A stretch of DNA of 26,736 bases. Origin: a virus. The notes beneath the pieces are model-generated. The model did not search any database, had not been told where the DNA came from, and was given only the letters and a program-made list of their open reading frames with translations. The stretch is from the IMG/VR virus record IMGVR_UViG_3300021962_004961, positions 1 to 26,736 of that record; one strand, 5' to 3'. The translations under genes and the position numbers were made by a program. Numbering within the stretch: position 1 is the stretch's first letter; each line of letters begins with the position of its first letter. Positions 1 to 7,201 of the stretch are shown one piece after another.

Positions 1-254
1 TGACCTTCTCTTTCAGACTTATCTCGTGTATCAGATATGTCTGCACACATGTATCCTTCTAGACCTAGAATTGGCTTAATGCCCTTTGCTTTTGCAATAC
101 GGTGCAGTTCCCTATGCCCAGATAAAGTACCGTGGTCGGTGATAGCAATTGCTGGCATCCCCAACTCAACTGCACGGTTCACGTATTCTTCTGGAGTAGC
201 AATCCCATCAAACAAACTAAAATGGGTATGGACATGTAAGCCTACGTAGTTCAT
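1..254 (-). CDS. dnaE: DNA polymerase III alpha subunit, N-terminal PHP domain (partial, cut by left edge)
   Basis: Replicative C-family DNA polymerase; only the first 84 codons, which start the PHP domain, are in the window. The ATG at 254 opens a protein with the PHP signature HVHTHFSLFDG (residues 7-17), then ITDHG (38-42) and GLEGYM (64-69). Candidate metal ligands H7, H9, D16, H41 and E66 are all present. From memory, their spacing matches the first five ligands of Mycobacterium tuberculosis DnaE1 (H14, H16, D23, H48, E73), so the domain may be an active metal-dependent proofreading nuclease. That is inference, as the remaining ligands lie outside the window. The gene follows the probable ssDNA-binding gene by one base, suggesting translational coupling; the upstream ribosome site (GGTAAG) is weak. 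A stand-alone PHP phosphoesterase is possible, but the motif spacing and replication neighbours favour polymerase. Confidence 0.88.
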   Translation of the reverse strand, partial: MNYVGLHVHTHFSLFDGIATPEEYVNRAVELGMPAIAITDHGTLSGHRELHRIAKAKGIKPILGLEGYMCADISDTRDKSEREG

Positions 255-255
255 C

Positions 256-912
256 TTACCAATCAGCGTTGGTAGATGAAGTTACTGAAGGGCCGTCAAA
301 GCCCAGGTAGAACGCTTCTTGTTCCGCATATGGAATCTTCTTTAGTGCTGACTCCAAAGGATAAGGTTCAATATCTTTCCAATCGAATGGTTCCTTATCT
401 GGTGCTGATGGAATTAATGTGTAATTGGTTTCAGTTCCCTGACCATTACGCTTTAACTTCCATACTACGTTTGAGATGCTTCCTGTTTCAAGAGCATACT
501 CACGAATTGTATTAAATGATGATTGCTTGCTGATACCCATTGACCAGATCGCAACATATGGTGCTTCAATGCCATCGTCAACTAGAACGTTGCAGTAAAA
601 GCGAAGACGACCACGCCATCCAGCCTTTGGATCTTTACGGTGCATCTCTTCTGCCCAGTCACGGCCTTCTGATTCCATTGTGTCTACAGCCTTACGCTTA
701 TAGTCCTTTGGATTGACGTGCTCCTTAACAACAAGTGCTAGGCCACGCTTTTCATTATAGTTTGCAGAGTCTTCGTCAAGTTCTTCAATGAAGCGAATCT
801 TGACAGATTGTCCATCTGCTAGTTTGAGCCACTTTACTTTTGGCCCATCGTTTTCATACTTTGGTCTGTCGAGCAGGGCGTTGATGTTCTTGATTCCCTT
901 TACAATGCTCAT
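256..912 (-). CDS. probable single-stranded DNA-binding protein
   Basis: A 218-residue protein between primase and DNA polymerase III. The N-terminal part has a stretch typical of phage ssDNA-binding proteins (KVKWLKLADGQSVKIRFIEEL, about residues 25-45), followed by a basic, aromatic-rich core (WRGRLRFYCNVLVDDG) and a mixed acidic/aromatic C-terminal third. No CxxC zinc site like the T4 gp32 one is visible. Expected role: coating single-stranded DNA at the fork with the neighbouring primase, helicase and polymerase. The ATG at 912 follows AAAGGAG at 7 bases, and a good candidate promoter lies at 940-969, so this gene and the polymerase may be transcribed separately from the primase. The function is inferred from resemblance to phage gp32-like proteins and from position; a recombination accessory protein is the main alternative. 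Confidence 0.6.
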   Translation of the reverse strand: MSIVKGIKNINALLDRPKYENDGPKVKWLKLADGQSVKIRFIEELDEDSANYNEKRGLALVVKEHVNPKDYKRKAVDTMESEGRDWAEEMHRKDPKAGWRGRLRFYCNVLVDDGIEAPYVAIWSMGISKQSSFNTIREYALETGSISNVVWKLKRNGQGTETNYTLIPSAPDKEPFDWKDIEPYPLESALKKIPYAEQEAFYLGFDGPSVTSSTNADW

Positions 913-937
913 ATTATTTCTCCTTTGTGTGTTTGTA

Positions 938-1882
938 TTAGTTTAGCATAGACTCTATGGTTTTGTCAAACGAAGACTTTAAACCTTTAATTTCTTCATC
1001 TGGCATATCGCCTATGTCTTTATATTGTTTATTTAGTTGTATAACAGAAACACGAGAACCAAGTTTTTCAATTATCCTGTTTTTCATGTTTCCTCCTGCC
1101 TCATCGTTATCTGCAATAACAAGAATGTTATTGAAATACTTCTGAAGCAATTCTATTTGTTTACCTGATACATTGGCCCCAAGCGTTGCGACTGCTGGAA
1201 TGTCCAACTGATCAAGTCTAATTACGTCAAACGAAGACTCTACTACATATACTATATCAGATTTCTTGACACGATGCAAGTTAAAAAGAGTTTTACTTTT
1301 AGGAAGGCCTGGAGTATTTTTAAAGTCCTTTCCCTCAATGGATCTTCCAACAAAGCCAAGGAGTATGCCGTCTGGGCTGTGAACTGGAACAGTAACCATA
1401 TCTTGCTTTTCAGAATACCCTAAAGAAAATTTAACACAAGACTGCTTAGTTAGTTTGCGATACTGAAAATAACTTTTTGCTCTATCAGATGCAATAAGGT
1501 TATTGTGAAGTCTTTTTATGATTAGTTCGTCAAAAGGCTTGTATTGTTCTTCTTTGATAAGAGCACGATCAATCTCCGTAGCAAGATTGCTTACCTTTTC
1601 TTTACTCTTTATAAACCTTGCTGCCTCAAAATATGTTCTGCCAGAGGTGTGCATTACTAATTCTATTAGGTCTGCAGATTTTTGACATGAGAAACAAAAA
1701 AACATTCCGTTAGTCTTGTGAACTTCTCCTGCTGGCGTTCTGTGGTTATTATGAAATGGACAAAATATTATAAAATCTGCATCTAACTCTGACTCGACTG
1801 TTGTGCCTGATCCTGCAAGGACTCTTTTGACTTGTTCGGCTGTATAGGGACTAGGTTGGTTCCGTCTATTCCTGCTATCCAT
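938..1882 (-). CDS. DnaG-type DNA primase (zinc-binding and TOPRIM domains)
   Basis: Makes RNA primers for replication. The 314-residue protein has an N-terminal CHC2-type zinc ribbon with C41, H44, C63 and C66, a basic central region, and a TOPRIM fold with the glutamate motif YVVES (E215), the acidic pair IADNDEAG (D258, D260) and a later KDIGD motif (288-292). Cellular DnaG is about 600 residues; this protein stops after TOPRIM and lacks the C-terminal helicase-interaction domain, so contact with the DnaB-type helicase must differ or use another protein. The ATG at 1882 has AGGAAG upstream at suitable spacing, although it lies 100 bases inside the preceding gene. No later start would keep the zinc ribbon. 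The last codons carry a candidate promoter for the next gene. Confidence 0.92.
   Translation of the reverse strand: MDSRNRRNQPSPYTAEQVKRVLAGSGTTVESELDADFIIFCPFHNNHRTPAGEVHKTNGMFFCFSCQKSADLIELVMHTSGRTYFEAARFIKSKEKVSNLATEIDRALIKEEQYKPFDELIIKRLHNNLIASDRAKSYFQYRKLTKQSCVKFSLGYSEKQDMVTVPVHSPDGILLGFVGRSIEGKDFKNTPGLPKSKTLFNLHRVKKSDIVYVVESSFDVIRLDQLDIPAVATLGANVSGKQIELLQKYFNNILVIADNDEAGGNMKNRIIEKLGSRVSVIQLNKQYKDIGDMPDEEIKGLKSSFDKTIESMLN
940..969 (-). promoter_or_regulatory. sigma-70-type promoter candidate for the ssDNA-binding and polymerase genes
   Basis: On the minus strand a perfect TTGACA (964-969) is followed after 18 bases by TAAACT (940-945), four of six -10 positions. It lies in the last codons of the primase gene and would start transcription near 933, leaving a short leader with AAAGGAG before the ATG at 912. 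Confidence 0.5.
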
Positions 1883-2154
1883 TCGCTCTTCCTTTTCCCT
1901 GCGTAAACTCCGTGTACTGATAATTCAAATTCAAAAAAGTCTTTACTATCATTATACCGTAAAGTGAAGTCTGGGTCAATGTCAATTCTTGGAACATACC
2001 CACTTAACCTCATCTCTGAAACTAATAATCTTACGTATTCTATTTTTAATCTTCCAAGCAAAGCCTCGTCTTGAATTATGCCATTAATATAAAACCTTTT
2101 AAGTGGCTTATGATGATATGAGGATGAATACATGTCCTCCCTAGTTTTTGACAT
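1783..2154 (-). CDS. unknown protein between helicase and primase
   Basis: A 123-residue protein I cannot assign. The core (about residues 50-100) looks folded, with alternating acidic and aromatic residues (GYVPRIDIDPDFTLRY, then FEFELSVHGVYAGKR). The last 20 residues are polar and Gln/Ser-rich and lie within the 100-base out-of-frame overlap with the primase. There is no Shine-Dalgarno before the ATG at 2154; TATAAT lies 5 bases upstream of it, so a leaderless or near-leaderless message is conceivable. A second in-frame ATG at 2133 (residue 8) has GGGAGG only 2 bases before it. Position between helicase and primase suggests a replication accessory role, but no motif shows it. Confidence 0.75.
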   Translation of the reverse strand: MSKTREDMYSSSYHHKPLKRFYINGIIQDEALLGRLKIEYVRLLVSEMRLSGYVPRIDIDPDFTLRYNDSKDFFEFELSVHGVYAGKRKSEWIAGIDGTNLVPIQPNKSKESLQDQAQQSSQS

Positions 2155-2166
2155 ACCATATTATAA

Positions 2167-3387
2167 CTACTTATCTTCATAGTCTTTGTATCTATAGTAT
2201 CCCTTGTCAAAATCGCACTGAACTAAGAAGTCCCCCATAAATCCGTTACGATTCTTTCTAAAAGCACACTCAATAATATCGCTATTAGTCCCACGCCCTA
2301 AAGCAAGCACCCAGTCAGCATCGTAGGCAATCTGTCTAGACCATGCTGTCTGCCCTAGGGTAGGGACTGTAGATAGGTCGTTGACATCATCTGGTGTAGC
2401 AGAAGAGATAGCAATAATAGGAACCTCTTCACCAATAGCCATCAGTTTAAGTTCTCGTGAAAGGTTCTTCATTCGTACCGTTTCATTGTCTGACTTCTGA
2501 TTAGGAGCCATCAACTGAAGGTAGTCGACGATTACAAAGTCTGGCTTGTACTGGTCAATCTTTCCACGTAGTACGGATGGGTTAATTTCTCCACCCTGAT
2601 CGTTTGAGATAATATGAAACTCTGGCTTACCCTGTAGATTTTTAGCATGCCATTCCTTTAGCATATCCAACTCTACTTCTCCATTGCTTAATTTGCGGTG
2701 TGACCAACGTCCCTCGCCCATAATAGTGAAGACACGATTACGAACTTCAGTCTCACTCATCTCAAGGCTTATGACCAGTGGGCTACGACCCTGTTTCCAG
2801 GCCTGTACAGCGAAATAGAGAGCCAACCAGGACTTTCCGATACCTGGATATGCCAAGAAGACTCCTAACTGCCCTGGCATGATTCCAGAGGGTAAATAGT
2901 TGTCAAATCCTGGCAGACCAGTCTTGATGCCAATATGCCCTAGGGCTTGTTGCTTCTTTACATTTTCAAAGTAAGCAATCGCAGACTCTAGATCTGTGAC
3001 ATCAATATCACGAATAGCAGCAGTATTCTTTTTTAGTTCTGAGGTTTTTGTAATGAGGCCTTCTAAGGCTTTGCTACCTTCGCCCTGCTGAACATCTGTT
3101 GCAGCAGACCTTAGTATGTCTTTTAGGCTGTCTCGTAGATACTCTCCTTGTAACTCTTCAAGGTGGTGCTTTGTTGCCCCAACACCTGGCACTGGATCAA
3201 AGTCACGAAACTTTTCTCTTACTAAATCTACAGGAGGCATAGATGAATTGTTTTCAAAATAAAGTCTTACGAAGTTCCATATATCGCCATGAGTTCTAAG
3301 AAGATTATCCACGTTCGCCTGTAGCAAAACATGGATTTGCTTATCTTGAAGAACGGCAGTAATTAATTTTGACTCTGTGTTATTCAC
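2167..3387 (-). CDS. DnaB-type replicative DNA helicase
   Basis: Hexameric RecA-fold helicase that unwinds the fork. The 406-residue protein has an N-terminal helical domain (about 1-120), a linker, then the SF4 ATPase core starting at TGLPGFDNYLPSG. The Walker A is PGIGKS (181-186), the expected catalytic glutamate lies in SLEMS (207-211), and the Walker B is VIVDYLQL with D288. A later segment near AFRKNRNG fits the final DnaB motif. Length is a little below the roughly 450-470 residues of bacterial DnaB, with a short N-terminal domain as in many phage helicases. The start is GTG at 3387 with AAGGAG 7 bases upstream, overlapping the preceding gene by 8 bases. It belongs with the small upstream proteins and the downstream primase in one replication operon. 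Confidence 0.94.
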   Translation of the reverse strand: MNNTESKLITAVLQDKQIHVLLQANVDNLLRTHGDIWNFVRLYFENNSSMPPVDLVREKFRDFDPVPGVGATKHHLEELQGEYLRDSLKDILRSAATDVQQGEGSKALEGLITKTSELKKNTAAIRDIDVTDLESAIAYFENVKKQQALGHIGIKTGLPGFDNYLPSGIMPGQLGVFLAYPGIGKSWLALYFAVQAWKQGRSPLVISLEMSETEVRNRVFTIMGEGRWSHRKLSNGEVELDMLKEWHAKNLQGKPEFHIISNDQGGEINPSVLRGKIDQYKPDFVIVDYLQLMAPNQKSDNETVRMKNLSRELKLMAIGEEVPIIAISSATPDDVNDLSTVPTLGQTAWSRQIAYDADWVLALGRGTNSDIIECAFRKNRNGFMGDFLVQCDFDKGYYRYKDYEDK

Positions 3388-3688
3388 TTAGCCACTCCTT
3401 AGCCATCCTTCTACGCTCTGCTCTCTCTTGACTATCTTTTAATCTATCCTTTTTTGCCTGTAATATTTTTTCTGCATTATATGCAAAATAATTCCATGAT
3501 GGGGTTTCTGAAACAGCAAAATAATACTCAAGTATCTCATAACATCCTTGCAGTGTGTAAGACTCAACAAGAGCATCAGATGCCCACTGTTCTACATTTA
3601 AGTTAAGAGATGGCTTTGATTCGTACCTTGCGGTATGATACTTGCTGTATCTTGAAAGCAAAGCCATACGGTCTTTGCGTTCAGCCAT
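3380..3688 (-). CDS. small charged protein upstream of helicase (possible helicase accessory)
   Basis: A 102-residue, Glu/Lys/Arg-rich protein of unknown function. It has a hydrophobic, aromatic middle (SLNLNVEQWASDALVESY, then YEILEYYFAVSETPSWNYFA) and a strongly charged helical C-terminus (about residues 70-102) that may form a coiled coil. The start overlaps the preceding stop as TAATG at 3688, indicating coupling; its end overlaps the helicase start by 8 bases. Small proteins directly before a phage DnaB gene are sometimes helicase loaders or inhibitors. Position is the only support for that here, as there is no AAA+ ATPase motif. Confidence 0.8.
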   Translation of the reverse strand: MAERKDRMALLSRYSKYHTARYESKPSLNLNVEQWASDALVESYTLQGCYEILEYYFAVSETPSWNYFAYNAEKILQAKKDRLKDSQERAERRRMAKEWLSE

Positions 3689-3897
3689 TACTTCTCTTCA
3701 GCCTCGGTTTGTGCTTCTAAAATCTTGGCAGTTAGTTTGTCTTCAACAAATTTGTAGACACGCTCAAAAGCCTGATCTGTATTTTCTCCGTCACGCTTAG
3801 AATCCACCACTCCAAGATCAAGTCTTAGTGACTGAAAATTTCCCAGATTTAGTGTGTATCCAAGTGTTACAGATACTTTAGTTGAATCGTTTTCCAT
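3688..3897 (-). CDS. small conserved-looking replication-module protein, unknown function
   Basis: A 69-residue acidic protein. It opens with a beta-like stretch (VSVTLGYTLNLGNFQSLR) that leads into LDLGVVDSKRDGENT and ends in a helix rich in Glu and Lys. Small proteins with a similar NLGNF/Y-type strand followed by a helix occur in many phage early regions, but I know no proven function. I chose the ATG at 3897 because it begins the conserved-looking part, falls 13 bases after the MerR-like gene's stop and has GAAGGG upstream. An in-frame ATG/GTG-type extension to 3978 would add 27 residues and overlap that gene by 68 bases, so I reject it. The stop overlaps the next start as TAATG. Confidence 0.72.
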   Translation of the reverse strand: MENDSTKVSVTLGYTLNLGNFQSLRLDLGVVDSKRDGENTDQAFERVYKFVEDKLTAKILEAQTEAEEK

Positions 3898-3910
3898 GCT
3901 ATACCCTTCG

Positions 3911-4453
3911 CTAAATAGATTCGCCCCATATTGGGACAAACCGTCCATCTTCTGTTCTCGTATATGTAAGTATACCATCGCCCATTCTGCGTGTCAACTC
4001 TTGCTTGCTGGGCGTAATATCATTAGTAATTAATTTATCTTTCCTTGGTCTACCAATATGGTATGTAGCAAGTATATCACGAATCTCTCTTACTTGCGAT
4101 TCAGAGTAATACGATCTTACTTGGAATCCTCTTGCTCCACCTTTTTGAGATCCCGTCGGAAATGGAATGACTCCTCGTTTCATTAATGATGGCATATATT
4201 TTTTATGACGATTAACTAAATCAGCAGTCTGACCTACGGTATAGGCTCGCTCTCTTTTATTTTTAAAATCACTAATTAAACAACTTTCAATTTGATCTTT
4301 TGTTATATTGTAAACAGACATTATCCCATTAGACTTATTGAGATGATGGACCCTTACCAAGTCTCCGTTTAAGAACCAAACCTTTTTATTCCCTGGAATT
4401 ACAGGGAGGACATTGTAGCCTTCGCTCTCAATTGTTCCCTTTTTAATAGCCAC
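3911..4453 (-). CDS. MerR-like helix-turn-helix DNA-binding protein with AT-hook-like motif
   Basis: Probable DNA-binding regulator of 180 residues. Residues 1-65 look like a small beta-rich domain (KVWFLNGDLVRVHHLN). Residues 70-130 read as a MerR-like winged helix-turn-helix: YTVGQTADLVNRHKKYMPSL, the turn GVIPFP, then RSYYSESQVREIRDIL. GRPRK (134-138) resembles an AT-hook, and the C-terminus ends with a compact motif (GDGILTYTRTEDGRFVPIW). No cysteine cluster for metal sensing is present, unlike MerR itself. The start is GTG at 4453 with AGGAGG 4 bases upstream, which supports a 55-base overlap with the zinc-ribbon gene. It sits exactly between late tail genes and replication genes, so control of the early/late switch is a reasonable guess, unproven. 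Excisionase-like proteins share the fold, but no integrase is in view. Confidence 0.72.
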   Translation of the reverse strand: MAIKKGTIESEGYNVLPVIPGNKKVWFLNGDLVRVHHLNKSNGIMSVYNITKDQIESCLISDFKNKRERAYTVGQTADLVNRHKKYMPSLMKRGVIPFPTGSQKGGARGFQVRSYYSESQVREIRDILATYHIGRPRKDKLITNDITPSKQELTRRMGDGILTYTRTEDGRFVPIWGESI

Positions 4454-4590
4454 TTGCCCTCCTGAGAATTACTAGGTGGATGGAAAAATGATCTTGCTCC
4501 ACAAGACATACAATACATTTCTATATTATTTATTTCTGAATATTGTCGGTCAATAAACATTCTTCCTTTACATTTTTTACAAAAAATCAT
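4399..4590 (-). CDS. small zinc-ribbon protein
   Basis: A 63-residue protein with two CxxC knuckles, CKKC (4-7) and CMSC (27-30), separated by 19 residues, a classic four-cysteine zinc ribbon. The C-terminal half is basic (KWLLKREQLRAKA), consistent with nucleic-acid contact. The ATG at 4590 overlaps the stop of the preceding tail gene as TAATG. No Shine-Dalgarno is obvious, so translation is probably coupled. The final 55 bases overlap the MerR-like gene in another frame. The two may act together in regulation, but the sequence shows only the fold and the physical linkage. Confidence 0.78.
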   Translation of the reverse strand: MIFCKKCKGRMFIDRQYSEINNIEMYCMSCGARSFFHPPSNSQEGKWLLKREQLRAKATMSSL

Positions 4591-5036
4591 TAGTTTGGGA
4601 TACCTATTGCAATAAGGTTAATGCCAACGCTTGTAACTCCTCCAAGGTTAAATTTAACTGATCCTTCTATGCTTGATGTGGTTACGCTAGACAATGTAAC
4701 AACAACATCTTTTCCAGCGTCAGACGCAGTTCCAGTGCTTACAGCAGTTGCTGTTACAACTGGGGTAAACTTAAACTCTGTAGGAAACGAATAAGAGAAT
4801 GGAAGACTAGAACCAGCAGTCTGGCTTACGCCATTTGTAACTTGAACGTATCCGCCAATAATTCTTGCTTCTGATGTTTTGACGCTTTGCTTTCCTGCAT
4901 TCGGGGTGTCCACAGTAACATATTTATTTACAGATGTTGAAGCCTGAGTTGATAAATCATTAACAGCCTTAACAATCTGATATATATAGGTTACGTCTAG
5001 TGGCTGCCCTCTTTCGGGTACGGGTAAAATGGCCAT
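4590..5036 (-). CDS. tail tip or fibre protein with C-terminal beta-sandwich
   Basis: A 148-residue protein, the last of the tail genes. It begins with a short helical segment (about residues 10-40: DVTYIYQIVKAVNDLSTQ) that may trimerise, followed by a Ser/Thr/Val-rich all-beta region. The C-terminal motif of FPTEFKFTPVVTAT through NLIAIGIP resembles small beta-sandwich receptor-binding or H-type-lectin-like domains at the ends of phage fibres. A receptor-binding role at the tail tip is therefore plausible. There is no Shine-Dalgarno; instead TGGTATAAT ends 6 bases before the ATG, exactly where a leaderless promoter would place the transcription start on the start codon. Confidence 0.68.
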   Translation of the reverse strand: MAILPVPERGQPLDVTYIYQIVKAVNDLSTQASTSVNKYVTVDTPNAGKQSVKTSEARIIGGYVQVTNGVSQTAGSSLPFSYSFPTEFKFTPVVTATAVSTGTASDAGKDVVVTLSSVTTSSIEGSVKFNLGGVTSVGINLIAIGIPN

Positions 5037-5042
5037 AATATA

Positions 5043-5051
5043 ATTATACCA
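5043..5051 (-). promoter_or_regulatory. extended -10 candidate giving a leaderless fibre-gene mRNA
   Basis: TGGTATAAT on the minus strand ends 6 bases before the ATG at 5036, the same geometry as before the long chaperone. It includes the stop codon of the preceding gene. No Shine-Dalgarno precedes the gene. Confidence 0.35.
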
Positions 5052-5487
5052 GACTTACCGTTCCAGAATCATAAATCTCTAAATCTGTATTTAGTATTGG
5101 ATTTATTGATCCTACTTGCACAACTACACGAACTGAGGTTGTTCCAGTGTTTAAGAACAGATAACTTGTTGATCCAGTAGTTGTTCTGTAGGCTGGCGTA
5201 GCAGAGTCAAATCCAATAAAAACATCATACAAGATTTGTGTAGAAACATCTCCAGATGACCAATTTACTAGAATGGTGTTTGAGTCTTGGTCTCGAACAA
5301 TACGTCCAACCCCAGGAACAATATCAGAAGATTGAGTAGAAAATATTGGAGAATAGGCAGACCTTCTATTTTTGTCTTCTGCAACTATTCTAAACCTTAA
5401 TATTTTTTGGTTAGAGGATGTTACTCTTCCTAACAAATCTTTTTTAATAATAATATTTTTAATTCCAGGATCTGGTGTGATTGGCAT
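5044..5487 (-). CDS. tail tip protein with fibronectin type III-like domain
   Basis: A 147-residue, nearly all-beta protein. From about residue 25, ILRFRIVAEDKNRRSAYSP, then ILVNWSSGD, YDVFIGFD and SYLFLNTG have the strand spacing and the W and Y positions of a fibronectin type III/Ig-like module, common in siphovirus tails where it may bind surface carbohydrate weakly. The ATG at 5487 follows the previous stop by two bases, with only a weak GGATG upstream, so coupling is likely. Its stop codon lies inside the candidate promoter of the next gene. No enzyme motif is visible. Confidence 0.66.
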   Translation of the reverse strand: MPITPDPGIKNIIIKKDLLGRVTSSNQKILRFRIVAEDKNRRSAYSPIFSTQSSDIVPGVGRIVRDQDSNTILVNWSSGDVSTQILYDVFIGFDSATPAYRTTTGSTSYLFLNTGTTSVRVVVQVGSINPILNTDLEIYDSGTVSLV

Positions 5488-5489
5488 AA

Positions 5490-6653
5490 TTAGACATCCA
5501 GTGCAAATCTAAACTCAATATAGTTTGTAGTATTTGCTGACTTTATGATTGGCCTTTCATCTTTATTTTTTATTACAGAGTATCCAGTTAATCCATACAA
5601 AGAATTTGTAGATGTGATATTTTCAAGTCTTAGTCCATCCAAACATAGATAAAAAGAATCTGAAGCAATACCAGACTTAGTTATCTGTGCATAAATTTTT
5701 GACAAAGAAACTTGATCCCACAAGAAACCTGTTGTCTTTTTTATATTTTGAAATTGTTTTGCTGAAACAACATATCTATTTTGCTGAAGATTTCTTTTGT
5801 CTGTAGACACTCCAGCAGCAAATGCCTGATCATCAATATCTACCTGAAACTTCGCATACTCTTGGCCCCCTGTAGCATTAACATGAGAAAACTCTATTAA
5901 AATTTTGACATTGTCTGGAACTGTTAAAGAGTCTTCAACTTTGCTTGCAATAGAGAATGCCAGCCTTAATTCATCAAGAGGGCTATTCTTTGAAAAATTA
6001 ACAGAAGGACTGTCTAATCTTATGTAGTCAGAAGTTGATGATGCCTGCATTTCTCCTTGAGCGTTAACTGTAATTGTTGATGTGTCTCCACGCATAACAA
6101 TTATATTATTTAAAAATCTGCATCTTTCATTTCTTTCGACTCTGTCATCTGATGTAAAAATTCTATTATCGGCATTTGTTGCAAAAACTTTGTCACTTAT
6201 GTTTATTGTTCCGTTTGCATCGTCTCCGTCTAGAGGTTCAAGTTTCGGAGGTATTACAACAGGAGCACCTCCTGCCTGACTATATTTCCAGTCATCAGTA
6301 TCGGTAAAAGAGTATACGTTTTTACTATCAAATGCTCCTGCTACTGGGTTTGATGCTGCAGAAAATATTCCAACCTCTGTAATTTCATACCTTTCTGCTG
6401 TAGGTAGTTCTGCGGTAAGGACTATTTTAGATAAACCATCTTCATCGACAAAACCTCTAGAGATAATTGGCATACGCAACATTTCAAAATCTAAAGACTT
6501 CTTGTCTCTTATTGCATCTAGTTCTAAATTAGTAAAAGAATAATCAGACGCCACTGGCTTTGGTCCACAGCCTATAGCAATATGAGAGGCGTAAGACGTT
6601 GTCTGTCCAACAAGGTACTTAGCCAAAAGGTTCTTGCCTACATTAGTTATCAT
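5490..6653 (-). CDS. minor tail protein / fibre with baseplate-like N-terminus
   Basis: A 387-residue tail protein. The N-terminal 130 residues (MITNVGKNLLAKYLVGQ, SHIAIGCG, then RYEITEVGIFSA) match the general pattern of fibre attachment domains with an xITEVGIF motif. The remainder is beta-rich, with a possible jelly-roll at about 185-360 (FSIASKVEDSL, FQVDID, FYLCLDGLRLEN) that resembles carbohydrate-binding sandwich domains. It starts with ATG at 6653 overlapping the preceding stop as ATGA, with GGGAG 7 bases upstream. Its place after the hub protein suggests it is mounted on the tail tip as a fibre or receptor-binding component. The receptor is unknown. Confidence 0.7.
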   Translation of the reverse strand: MITNVGKNLLAKYLVGQTTSYASHIAIGCGPKPVASDYSFTNLELDAIRDKKSLDFEMLRMPIISRGFVDEDGLSKIVLTAELPTAERYEITEVGIFSAASNPVAGAFDSKNVYSFTDTDDWKYSQAGGAPVVIPPKLEPLDGDDANGTINISDKVFATNADNRIFTSDDRVERNERCRFLNNIIVMRGDTSTITVNAQGEMQASSTSDYIRLDSPSVNFSKNSPLDELRLAFSIASKVEDSLTVPDNVKILIEFSHVNATGGQEYAKFQVDIDDQAFAAGVSTDKRNLQQNRYVVSAKQFQNIKKTTGFLWDQVSLSKIYAQITKSGIASDSFYLCLDGLRLENITSTNSLYGLTGYSVIKNKDERPIIKSANTTNYIEFRFALDV

Positions 6654-7201
6654 TGAGTGCTCCCGTAGTATATTGTATCATCATAAATATTCCCAGCAGT
6701 GAGGATTTCAACCTCTACCTGCTCATTGTCCTTTATATTTATTAAGTTAATCACAAGGTCTCCACTTATAGGGTCTATGTATATAGACTTTCCATTATAC
6801 ACCTTCACTCTTTTAGTCAAATCCTCATTGTCTCCAACCAATTCATAGCCGTTACCGTATCTTGGTAGATAGTTTGGAATTGATATAGCAAGTGATTTAA
6901 AAAATGAGTCAGCAGACTGTAGTCTTAAAACATTATTTGGATTATACTGCAGGTAAAGATCTGTTAAATTTTTTATTGGTGTATAAATTACTGTTTGACC
7001 ATTGACCAAGTCGTGCCTAGATATTGTAGCAAGTTCAAAACCACCTATATCTTCAAATATAAGGTCTGTCATTATTTCAATAGCAACAGCCTGTTCTCCA
7101 AATATTAGTAAGTCTGGGGTTGCAACTTTAACAGAGTCAGATGTATTGGTTTTGACTGGATTTGGAATTCCTGCTGTTGCTGGCATGCTTGTGTCTGCCA
7201 T
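6650..7201 (-). CDS. minor tail protein, unknown function
   Basis: A 183-residue protein following the hub gene. It includes a polar N-terminus (about 1-25) and a mixed alpha/beta body with PDLLIFGEQAVAIEIMTDL, FEDIGGFELATISRHDLV and YNPNNVLRLQ, a set of motifs I associate with hub-adjacent tail proteins of actinophages, from memory and without a search. It probably joins the hub to the fibres. The ATG at 7201 directly abuts the hub stop (TAAATG), with GAGGTGG upstream. It ends in a 4-base ATGA overlap with the next gene. There is no transmembrane segment or enzyme motif. Confidence 0.68.
   Translation of the reverse strand: MADTSMPATAGIPNPVKTNTSDSVKVATPDLLIFGEQAVAIEIMTDLIFEDIGGFELATISRHDLVNGQTVIYTPIKNLTDLYLQYNPNNVLRLQSADSFFKSLAISIPNYLPRYGNGYELVGDNEDLTKRVKVYNGKSIYIDPISGDLVINLINIKDNEQVEVEILTAGNIYDDTIYYGSTQ

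Noticed and set aside
3898-3978. Upstream start for the small protein at 3688-3897
   Set aside because: It would overlap the MerR-like gene by 68 bases, and the added residues do not look like part of the folded region. The ATG at 3897 sits neatly after the preceding stop.
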